Shown here one piece after another: positions 7,152-13,957 of a stretch of DNA of 31,529 nt. The position numbers and the translations under genes are program-made. The notes under the pieces are model-generated. The model worked only from the letters and a program-made list of their open reading frames with translations. It did not search any database and was not told where the DNA came from. Numbering within the stretch: position 1 is the stretch's first letter; every line of letters begins with the position of its first letter. The stretch is from Gammaproteobacteria bacterium (lineage in GTDB: Bacteria; Pseudomonadota; Gammaproteobacteria; SZUA-229): NCBI GenBank assembly GCA_023136715.1, contig JAGLQT010000171.1, positions 1-31,529 of the forward strand. Direction: 5' to 3'.

Positions 7152-8270
7152 ATGACTGATAATCAACAACTCAATCAGTTGCTTATTTTAGTGCAGAATA
7201 ATGACTGGATCGTTCAGGTGTTCCTGATTGTTTTAATCTCATTGTCATTAAGTTTTATTGCGCGACGTGCCATTAGTAAAATAGCCATTAAGCTGCAGAA
7301 AACTAAAAACCCCTGGGATGATCTGTTAACGCAATCGTTACAAAAGCCAGTGGCTTGGTTGATCTGGTTATTGGGTTTGACCTTCGCGGCCGATGTTGTA
7401 CACGAACAAAGTGGCGCAACAATTTTTGAGGCCGTAGGGCCGATCAGGGATATTGGTGTCATCATTATACTGACACTGTTTTTACTGAACCTGGTACGTG
7501 GCACCCAGGCCATTCTTGTTGCTGCGCAAACTGAAACCGGTGAACAGGATTTTGACGAACATACAGTAGAGGCTATTTCCAAGTTAATTCGAATTTCTAT
7601 TATTATCACCAGTGGTCTGGTGATGTTGCAAACCATGGGTTACAGCGTTTCGGGTGTGTTGGCCTTTGGTGGTATTGGCGGTATTGCGATTGGCTTTGCG
7701 GCCAAGGATTTACTCTCTAATTTCTTTGGTGGCCTGATGATCTACATGGATAGACCATTTAAAATCGGTGACTGGATTCGCTCCAATGATCGCGATATCG
7801 AAGGCACAGTCGAGTATATAGGCTGGCGGCTTACACGCATCCGTACCTTTGATAAGCGACCGCTGTACGTGCCGAATTCAATCTTTGCTACCATCAGTGT
7901 CGAGAATCCTTCAAGAATGACCAATCGTCGTATCTACGAGACTATCGGGATACGCTATGAAGATTCTGAAAAAATGGACGCTATTGTTAAGGACGTAAAA
8001 CAAATGCTGCTGGATCACCCTGAAATCGACACCAAAGCGACGCTAATCGTCAATTTTGTCAGTTTCTCAGCATCATCTATCGACTTTTTTATTTACACCT
8101 TTACTAAAACAACCGACTGGGTTCGATTTCATGAAATTAAGCAGGATGTCCTGTTAAAAATTATGAATATTATTAATGACCATTCTGCAGAAATGGCCTT
8201 CCCAACCAGCACGTTGCATGTAGAATCAATGCCTGAGTCTGTACAAAATCAACAAGGGGTGAAATCATGA
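7152..8270 (+). CDS. MscS-family small-conductance mechanosensitive channel
   Basis: Inner membrane channel of 372 residues expected to open under membrane tension during osmotic downshock. Four hydrophobic segments are seen at about 20-38, 66-84, 100-122 and 146-160, then the pore-lining helix rich in Gly and Ala (AFGGIGGIAIGFAAKD, 171-186) and the hallmark LLSNFFGGLMIYMDRPFKIGD, which leads into the cytoplasmic beta domain. The gene starts 2 bases after nagZ and overlaps the dsrE-like gene by 4 bases (ATGA), so it is almost certainly co-translated with both. It is longer than E. coli MscS (about 286 residues), with an extra N-terminal helix and a longer tail. The exact subfamily is not determined. 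Confidence 0.9.
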   Translation: MTDNQQLNQLLILVQNNDWIVQVFLIVLISLSLSFIARRAISKIAIKLQKTKNPWDDLLTQSLQKPVAWLIWLLGLTFAADVVHEQSGATIFEAVGPIRDIGVIIILTLFLLNLVRGTQAILVAAQTETGEQDFDEHTVEAISKLIRISIIITSGLVMLQTMGYSVSGVLAFGGIGGIAIGFAAKDLLSNFFGGLMIYMDRPFKIGDWIRSNDRDIEGTVEYIGWRLTRIRTFDKRPLYVPNSIFATISVENPSRMTNRRIYETIGIRYEDSEKMDAIVKDVKQMLLDHPEIDTKATLIVNFVSFSASSIDFFIYTFTKTTDWVRFHEIKQDVLLKIMNIINDHSAEMAFPTSTLHVESMPESVQNQQGVKS

Positions 8271-8635
8271 GTAAAAAATTATTAATCATTCTTGCTAATT
8301 CTGATCCTGCTAATGCCGCTGAAGTAGGCGCTCCCTTATTCCAGGCGACAGTGGCAGCAGCCATGGGCCATGATGTCGAAATCGTTATTACAGGTAACGT
8401 TGGTTTGCTGGCATCTGAGGGGCACGCTGTGAAGCTGGAAATTAACCACGATACACACCGCACTATTTACGATGTGATCAAGGAGGCGCATAAAGCAGGC
8501 GTTATTTTTAAAGTCTGTGCGCCATCTGTGCAAATATATGGAGATGACCTTATTTCTGAAATCGATGAAAGTGTAGGTTCGGCTTATGTAGTCAGTGAAG
8601 CCATGGACGATGATACTGTTACATTTACCTACTAA
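8267..8635 (+). CDS. DsrE-family protein with single conserved-type cysteine
   Basis: A 122-residue soluble protein with a DsrE/YchN-like fold: starts KKLLIILANSDPANA, contains AAAMGHDVEIVITGNVG, and has Cys84 in VIFKVCAPSVQIYGDD. Family knowledge: DsrE/TusD-type proteins carry sulfane sulfur on such a Cys in sulfur relays, but many DsrE-like proteins have no assigned role. The residues after the Cys (DDLISEIDESVGSAYVV) resemble the C-terminal helix-strand seen in this family. The start overlaps the mscS stop (ATGA). The operon also contains methylthioinosine phosphorylase and YcaO, both linked to sulfur-containing metabolites or modifications, which makes a sulfur-handling role attractive but unproven. 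Confidence 0.8.
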   Translation: MSKKLLIILANSDPANAAEVGAPLFQATVAAAMGHDVEIVITGNVGLLASEGHAVKLEINHDTHRTIYDVIKEAHKAGVIFKVCAPSVQIYGDDLISEIDESVGSAYVVSEAMDDDTVTFTY

Positions 8636-8661
8636 ATCTTTTATATACAATATTTTATTAA

Positions 8662-9213
8662 ATGCCTAATCTCGACGAAGACCTGAATGCGATTTTATCA
8701 AGGTCTCATTTAATCTATAGTGCTGAGCAAGTTGCTCAGGCGATTGATTCCATAGCGGCTCAGTTGAATGATCGATTAAAAGGCGCACAGCCGTTACTTC
8801 TATGTGTGATGAATGGCGGTCTCGTTTTTACTGGACATTTACTTACACGTCTTAATTGTTTTCCTCAAGTTGATTACATTCATGCGACACGATATAGGAA
8901 CGAGATCAGCGGTAGCACGCTAGACTGGCGTGCGTATCCTCAAAAAGATTTGAAGGATCGCACCGTGTTAATTCTGGATGATATTCTGGATGAAGGTATT
9001 ACGCTCAAAGAGATTATTGACTACTGCTGCGAGCAGGGTGCAAAAGAAGTGATTACCGCAGTATTGATCAAGAAGAAACACGACAGATGTCAGGATGGAG
9101 TGGAGAGTGACTACGTTGGCTTAGAAGTCGAAGATAAATATGTATTTGGTTTTGGTATGGATTACAAATCACAACTTCGCCATCTCAATGGCGTTTACTC
9201 GCTGAGTGAATAA
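8662..9213 (+). CDS. hpt: Hypoxanthine(-guanine) phosphoribosyltransferase
   Basis: Purine salvage enzyme: transfers phosphoribose from PRPP to hypoxanthine (and probably guanine) to form IMP or GMP. The 183-residue protein has the type I PRTase PRPP loop VLILDDILDEGIT (102-114) and an early PPi-binding region (CVMNGGLVF). DWRAYPQKDLKDR and EDKYVFGFGMDYKSQLRHL match the HPRT-like group of gammaproteobacteria. An in-frame stop lies directly before the ATG, so 8662 is the furthest upstream start; no Shine-Dalgarno is visible in the AT-rich 26-base gap, which is unusual. The stop is one base from the methylthioinosine phosphorylase start, and that enzyme's product hypoxanthine is Hpt's substrate. 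Confidence 0.9.
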   Translation: MPNLDEDLNAILSRSHLIYSAEQVAQAIDSIAAQLNDRLKGAQPLLLCVMNGGLVFTGHLLTRLNCFPQVDYIHATRYRNEISGSTLDWRAYPQKDLKDRTVLILDDILDEGITLKEIIDYCCEQGAKEVITAVLIKKKHDRCQDGVESDYVGLEVEDKYVFGFGMDYKSQLRHLNGVYSLSE

Positions 9214-9214
9214 T

Positions 9215-9967
9215 ATGACAAGAATAGCAATTATTGGTGGAACTGGACTGGACGAACTGGTTAGTTTGCAAGATGTGCATGCTGAAGAAATTGTAACCCC
9301 TTACGGCAAACCTTCTGCTCCTTTGAGTACGGGGAATATTGAAGGCCACGAAGTAATCTTTCTTCCTCGGCATGGAGAGAGTCATAATGTTGCACCACAT
9401 AATATTAATTATCGCGCGAACCTATGGGCACTTAAGCAGCAGGGTGTAACGCATGTTGTTGCTGTTAATGCTGTCGGCGGCATTACCGATTGTATGTCAC
9501 CAGAAAAGTTAGTGTTTCCTAATCAGATTATTGATTACACGTATTCTCGCCAGCATACATTTTCGGATGAAAATGCTGATTCTGTTATGCATATTGATTT
9601 TACAAATCCTTATAGCAAGTTAATCAGGGGTGTATTAAGAAGCGTTGCTGTTGAGATGGGTTTGGACTTCACTGGTGAAGCTGTTTATGGTGCAGCGCAG
9701 GGGCCAAGGCTTGAAACGGCTGCCGAAATTAATCGTATGCAGCAGGATGGTTGTGACATTGTCGGTATGACAGGTATGCCGGAAGCTTCTTTGGCTAGGG
9801 AGTTAGATATCGAATATGCCTGTTGCGCGTTGGTGGTGAACTGGGCCGCTGGTAAAGGCGACGATGGATACATCACCATGGATATAATTAATAAGCACAT
9901 ACAATATGGCATGGTCAGTGCTTCAAAGCTAATAGCAAAGGCTTTACCCGAACTTTTAAAATTATAG
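9215..9967 (+). CDS. S-methyl-5'-thioinosine phosphorylase (MTAP/PNP family)
   Basis: Phosphorolyses 5'-methylthioinosine to hypoxanthine and 5-methylthioribose-1-phosphate. The protein has 250 residues from ATG 9215. Family motifs: IIGGTGL (6-12), PRHG (51-54), NYRANLWALKQQGV (65-78), AVNAVGGI (83-90), QGPRLETAAEI (162-172) and GMTGMPEASLARELD. Where adenine-specific MTA phosphorylases have an Asp that binds the 6-amino group, this protein has Asn209 in VVNWAAGK, the same pattern as the Pseudomonas aeruginosa methylthioinosine enzyme; I infer 6-oxopurine preference. A GTG at 9206 would overlap hpt and is less likely. Adjacent hpt can recycle the hypoxanthine. An adenosine deaminase acting on methylthioadenosine would be needed elsewhere. 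Confidence 0.85.
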   Translation: MTRIAIIGGTGLDELVSLQDVHAEEIVTPYGKPSAPLSTGNIEGHEVIFLPRHGESHNVAPHNINYRANLWALKQQGVTHVVAVNAVGGITDCMSPEKLVFPNQIIDYTYSRQHTFSDENADSVMHIDFTNPYSKLIRGVLRSVAVEMGLDFTGEAVYGAAQGPRLETAAEINRMQQDGCDIVGMTGMPEASLARELDIEYACCALVVNWAAGKGDDGYITMDIINKHIQYGMVSASKLIAKALPELLKL

Positions 9968-9975
9968 AGAGATGC

Positions 9976-10185
9976 ATGGAAATATTTGAACTTGAAGACC
10001 ACGAATTTATTGAGCTGAATAATTTATTAAAAGTAACGGGTTTGTGCGAAAGTGGCGGTCTGGCCAAGATTTTGATTGGCGATGGTCAGGTAAAAGTTGA
10101 TGGTAAAACCGAGCTTCGTAAGCGCTGTAAAATTCGCACAGGGCAGGTGGTCGAGTTTGATGGCCAAAAAGTAACTGTAAAATAA
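9976..10185 (+). CDS. ybcJ: S4-domain RNA-binding protein, YbcJ-like
   Basis: A 69-residue protein that is little more than one S4 RNA-binding domain. Recognisable parts are the helix LNNLLKVTGLCESGG, the turn AKILIGDGQVKVDGK and the strand ELRKRCKIRTGQVVEFDG, which follow E. coli YbcJ nearly throughout. The role is not established beyond likely RNA (probably rRNA or ribosome) binding. It begins 8 bases after the phosphorylase stop, preceded by GAGAGA, and ends 16 bases before ycaO, so it belongs to the same operon. Confidence 0.88.
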   Translation: MEIFELEDHEFIELNNLLKVTGLCESGGLAKILIGDGQVKVDGKTELRKRCKIRTGQVVEFDGQKVTVK

Positions 10186-10201
10186 TTAAACAGGAATAGC
10201 T

Positions 10202-11962
10202 GTGACAGATAAAACGTATATTAAAGGTAAAGATTGCGATCTCGAATCAACCATCGATACCATGTTTGGCAAGCTCGCTGATCTGGATATCGAAATTGAA
10301 GAAGCATCATGGCTTAATCCCGTGCCCAATATTTATTCAGTGCATATCCGCGATAAAGACTGCGGCCTGATGTTTACCAATGGTAAGGGCGCGACCCGAA
10401 AGGCGTGCCTGGCCAGTGCCCTGGGTGAGTATTTTGAACGCCTTAGCTGTAATTACTTTTTTGCTGATTTTTATCTGGGCGAAGAATTTTCCAAAGGGAA
10501 GTTTGTTCATTATCCTGATGAGCGATGGTTTGCGGTTGAAAATGACACTATGCCAGAAGGCCTGCTAGATGTCGGCTTATGGGATTACTATGATCCAGAA
10601 GGTGCTATAAAACCGCATCAGCTTTATGATATGAATTCAGGTGTTGGTGAACGCGGAATCTGCGCCGTACCTTATGAACGTCAGCGTGATAGTGGACTGT
10701 GTTGGTTCCCTGTTAATGTCATCGGCAATATCTACGTTAGTAATGGTATGTCTGCGGGTAATACCCCGAACGAAGCCCGAGTGCAGGGATTGTCGGAAGT
10801 TTTTGAGCGATACGTTAAAAATAAAATTATCGCAGAAGGTATCTGCCTACCTGAAGTGCCGCAGGAAGTGATCAATCGTTTTCCACACATTGCAGAAGCT
10901 ATAAGTAAACTCGAAGGCCACGGTTATCACCTGCGTACTGCTGACGCCTCTTTGGGTGGACAATATCCAGTCATGAGTGTGACACTGATTAATCCGCGTA
11001 ACGGTTCCGTGTTTGCTTCCTTTGGCGCACACCCCTGTTTTGAAGTAGCGCTTGAACGTACTGTCACCGAATTGTTACAGGGTCGTGGCCTCGATCAGCT
11101 CGATGGTTTTCAGGCACCAAGTTTTGACCTGGATGAAGTGGCTGATCATCATAATCTAGAAACACATTTCATCGACTCCAGTGGTCTCATCGCTTATGAT
11201 TTTTTCAGGAACAAACCCGACTATGAATTTTACGACTGGGATCATGATGCCAATACCCATGATGAGTTTGCCTACCTGAGTAAAATTATTCACGACATGG
11301 GTAATGATATTTATATTTCAGATTACGAACATCTCAATGTTTATGCCTGTCGCATCATCGTGCCAGGTATGTCGGATATATACCCTGTCGATGATCTGAT
11401 CTGGAATAATAACAATGAAGGTGCCTTGTTCCGCGAAGATATTCTTTCATTGAAAAACCTGGATAAAACTCAGTGGCTCGATATCCTTAATCGACTTGAA
11501 GAGGGTGGATATAATGACCTTCAACGTGTCGCAGAATTTATTGGCGTTGCACCAGATGCAGGTACCGCGTGGGCGAGTCTTCGTATCGGTGAGCTTAAAG
11601 CGATGCTTTGTCTCGCTATGCAGGATGTAGAGCAATCGCTTGAATGGGTGGACTGGTGTTTGCAAATTGATCAGTTAAATGAAGTGCGCTCAAGAGAGTA
11701 CGGCTGCATACGGGCCTTACTCGAAATAAAAGCTGATGACGAGCGTGATTACGTTGACTATGCAGGCAGCCTTACACTAATGTTTGGCAAAGAGAATATA
11801 GAAATCGCAAGGAAGATTATTGATGCTGAGGAAACTTTTCATGGTCTACATAGCCCGGGTTTATCACTACAGGGTTTTATTGCACATAATAAATTACTGC
11901 AAGGTTATGCCAAGCTGCATAAGTTCAAACAGAATAACTGGAGCAATAAGTTGGTTTTATAA
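10202..11962 (+). CDS. ycaO: YcaO protein (stand-alone, RimO-associated type)
   Basis: Full-length YcaO-family protein of 586 residues, the E. coli YcaO length. The family uses ATP to activate amide bonds; E. coli YcaO has been linked to RimO-dependent methylthiolation of ribosomal protein S12, though its exact activity is unresolved. Matching segments span the length: EEASWLNPVPNIYSVHIRDK, TNGKGATRKACLASALGEYF, NIYVSNGMSAGNTPNEARVQ, SEVFERYVKNKIIAEGI, ASFGAHPCFEVALERTVTEL, THFIDSSGLIAYD and ADYEHLNVYACRI-like ISDYEHLNVYACRIIVPGMS. No azoline dehydrogenase or precursor peptide gene is nearby, so a RiPP cluster is not supported. The start is GTG after AGGAAT. It is the last gene of the nagZ operon; no strong terminator is seen behind it. 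Confidence 0.93.
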   Translation: MTDKTYIKGKDCDLESTIDTMFGKLADLDIEIEEASWLNPVPNIYSVHIRDKDCGLMFTNGKGATRKACLASALGEYFERLSCNYFFADFYLGEEFSKGKFVHYPDERWFAVENDTMPEGLLDVGLWDYYDPEGAIKPHQLYDMNSGVGERGICAVPYERQRDSGLCWFPVNVIGNIYVSNGMSAGNTPNEARVQGLSEVFERYVKNKIIAEGICLPEVPQEVINRFPHIAEAISKLEGHGYHLRTADASLGGQYPVMSVTLINPRNGSVFASFGAHPCFEVALERTVTELLQGRGLDQLDGFQAPSFDLDEVADHHNLETHFIDSSGLIAYDFFRNKPDYEFYDWDHDANTHDEFAYLSKIIHDMGNDIYISDYEHLNVYACRIIVPGMSDIYPVDDLIWNNNNEGALFREDILSLKNLDKTQWLDILNRLEEGGYNDLQRVAEFIGVAPDAGTAWASLRIGELKAMLCLAMQDVEQSLEWVDWCLQIDQLNEVRSREYGCIRALLEIKADDERDYVDYAGSLTLMFGKENIEIARKIIDAEETFHGLHSPGLSLQGFIAHNKLLQGYAKLHKFKQNNWSNKLVL

Positions 11963-12088
11963 GGTTAGTCTAATGCACGAAGTATCACTTTAAATTGTGA
12001 GTCTGTAGTTCATTAATCTATTGGATATGGAAAATGTGGATGGTTTAGCTGCTATCATGTCTAAATATCAGAAAGGAAGAGGTATGCA

Positions 12089-13222
12089 ATGAGATATGAG
12101 TTTATAGACTCAATGAGAGGGATTGCTATTTTAATGGTGATTCTTGTACATACGTCCCAGACTGCTTTTGGATTGGATGGTAATATATTGTACATCTCCG
12201 AATATGGTCAGATGGGAGTTCAGCTATTTTTTGTTGCTTCTGCATATACCCTGTGTGCCTCATTCGATCGAAGAGGAGGTGAAGCTGATTCTATAATTAG
12301 CTTTTTCATAAGGCGGTTCTTCAGGGTTGCACCTGCTTATTATATTATCGGTATATTAGGGTACTTTGTTTTCTGGGTGTTATTAAAATATCTTGTAACT
12401 GGAGAAGTTGTTGTTCCCCCGCAATATATGTTGGCCAATGTTTTTTCAAATGTCTTTTTTGTCCATGGCTTGTATCCGCCAGGAAATAATAATATTGTGC
12501 CTGGTGGTTGGTCTATTGGTACGGAAATGCTGTTTTATCTATTTTTTCCTGCCGTTTTTATGCTTTTCAGTGGTATTTTGAGAAATATATATGGTCTTAT
12601 ATTTTTCCCAGTTATTGTACTTGTGTTGTCTATGGTGATAATTGATGCTCTTGATTATCGAGTTGAAAATAATTCTTTTATATATTTCAGTCTACTTAAT
12701 CAGGCGTCAGTGTTTGCTGTAGGAATCAGTCTTTATTTTCTGCATAAGAATCATAGTGGCATAATGGATGTCATAAGTAATAGACAGCTTGTTATAGCTT
12801 TTGTTGTAATTACAGTATCTGTAATTAACTATGGTTGGCTGTCACCGCTTAAAGGTTTTTTCAGTATAGTTCCTTTTCTTTCTGCAATGTCATTTGTTGC
12901 GTTAATTGAAATTTTTAAGCGGCGTGATTCTCTCAACACAAATTTGCTTAGAAAGATTGGGGAACAGTCTTATTCAATGTATTTACTACATTTTATTTTT
13001 GCTCATCAGTTGTCATTTTTTCTTAATAAAAAATATCTTCTGGATTTGATTGGGCCAAAGCCTTCGCTTTTTTTGACGTATGTGCTTACAGTATGTCTTA
13101 CTTATTATCTGTCAAAACTTTCGTATCATTATATAGAAAAGTATTTTATAGGTATCGGCAGGTCGTTGATATACGCGCTATCAAATAAAAAAATAGATAA
13201 GCCACTGGTCGATGAGGTTTGA
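12089..13222 (+). CDS. Acyltransferase-3 family membrane protein (OafA-like)
   Basis: Integral membrane O-acyltransferase of 377 residues with about ten hydrophobic segments. It opens with the family's YEFIDSMRGIAILMVILVH, where the His is the probable catalytic residue, and has FFIRRFFRVAPAYY, the conserved Arg-rich loop, and PGGWSIGTEMLFYLFFP. Members O-acetylate or otherwise acylate LPS O-antigen, exopolysaccharide or peptidoglycan; the substrate here is unknown. Base composition differs from neighbours: the line 12541-12600 has 17 G+C in 60, against 31 in 60 at 11041-11100 in ycaO, which suggests acquisition by transfer. A strong GGAAGAGG site precedes ATG 12089. An out-of-frame ATG-CAA-TGA (12084-12092) overlaps this start. 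Confidence 0.9.
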   Translation: MRYEFIDSMRGIAILMVILVHTSQTAFGLDGNILYISEYGQMGVQLFFVASAYTLCASFDRRGGEADSIISFFIRRFFRVAPAYYIIGILGYFVFWVLLKYLVTGEVVVPPQYMLANVFSNVFFVHGLYPPGNNNIVPGGWSIGTEMLFYLFFPAVFMLFSGILRNIYGLIFFPVIVLVLSMVIIDALDYRVENNSFIYFSLLNQASVFAVGISLYFLHKNHSGIMDVISNRQLVIAFVVITVSVINYGWLSPLKGFFSIVPFLSAMSFVALIEIFKRRDSLNTNLLRKIGEQSYSMYLLHFIFAHQLSFFLNKKYLLDLIGPKPSLFLTYVLTVCLTYYLSKLSYHYIEKYFIGIGRSLIYALSNKKIDKPLVDEV

Positions 13223-13224
13223 TC

Positions 13225-13257
13225 AAACTGTATCTGTGTAAAGACAGTTTTGTTTCT
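13225..13257 (+). terminator. Possible weak terminator after the acyltransferase gene
   Basis: AAACTGT (13225-13231) pairs with ACAGTTT (13244-13250) across a 12-base loop and is followed by a T-rich tail (TGTTTCT). The stem has only two G-C pairs, so termination may be partial or the structure may be incidental. Confidence 0.4.
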
Positions 13258-13268
13258 AATTGCTACAA

Positions 13269-13877
13269 ATGATTTCCTCAACAATAAGTCACAACGCACC
13301 TGCATCCGGTTTAATCAAATACTGGTTAGGTCGATTTTTTATGGCTATCCTCGGATGGGAGGTCACTGGCGAATTACCGCCGGATAAAAAGTTTGTACTC
13401 ATCGGTGCGCCTCACACCAGTAGCTGGGATCTTCCCATTGGACTGGCACTTACCTATATCTTCAGGCTAAAAGTTCGTTGGTTAGGTAAAGATACCCTAT
13501 TTTTCTGGCCGACAGGTGCTTTGATGCGAGCACTTGGTGGTATCGCTGTTGATCGCTCTAATCCTCACGGGGTAGTAGGACAAATGGCTGACGCACTCAA
13601 ACAGTCTGATCAACTGGTTATCATGTTAGCGCCCAGCGGTACACGAAAAAAAGCGCCGCACTGGAAATCGGGTTTTTACCACATAGCACATCAGGCAAAC
13701 GTGCCTATTGTCTGCGGTTACCTCGACTACAAGAACAAAGAAGCGCATCTGGGTTGTTCATTTACGCCCAGCGGTGATATTAAAAGGGATATGGAGAAAG
13801 TTCGTGAATATTACAAAGATATTCATGCAGAGCATCCTGAGAAGACAACGCCAGTTATCCTGGCTGAAGAGTCGTAG
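13269..13877 (+). CDS. PlsC-like lysophospholipid acyltransferase-family protein
   Basis: A 202-residue acyltransferase of the PlsC/LPLAT superfamily. It carries the catalytic HX4D motif as PHTSSWD, the phosphate-binding-type motif as LAPSGTRKK (usual form is PEGTR), and KSGFYHIAHQANVPIVCGYLDY, which is typical of the short stand-alone members. These enzymes move acyl groups to a lysophospholipid or related acceptor; the acceptor here is not known and a housekeeping role in phosphatidic acid synthesis is not implied. ATG 13269 is preferred over TTG 13260, which adds only three residues. Base composition returns to that of the surrounding chromosome, unlike the preceding gene. Confidence 0.83.
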   Translation: MISSTISHNAPASGLIKYWLGRFFMAILGWEVTGELPPDKKFVLIGAPHTSSWDLPIGLALTYIFRLKVRWLGKDTLFFWPTGALMRALGGIAVDRSNPHGVVGQMADALKQSDQLVIMLAPSGTRKKAPHWKSGFYHIAHQANVPIVCGYLDYKNKEAHLGCSFTPSGDIKRDMEKVREYYKDIHAEHPEKTTPVILAEES

Positions 13878-13957
13878 ATGTAGGCGGATCATTTTTTTGC
13901 CCATGCGAATTAAATAAAAATACAAAACCATAAAAATAATTATTGATAATCTAATCT

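Noticed and set aside
9206..9214. GTG start for methylthioinosine phosphorylase
   Set aside because: It would overlap hpt and add three residues before the conserved RIAIIGGTG; ATG 9215 fits the family start.
10202..11962. YcaO as the core of a RiPP (azoline peptide) biosynthetic cluster
   Set aside because: The protein matches the stand-alone E. coli-type YcaO along its whole length, and no precursor peptide, E1-like partner, dehydrogenase or peptidase-exporter gene is nearby.
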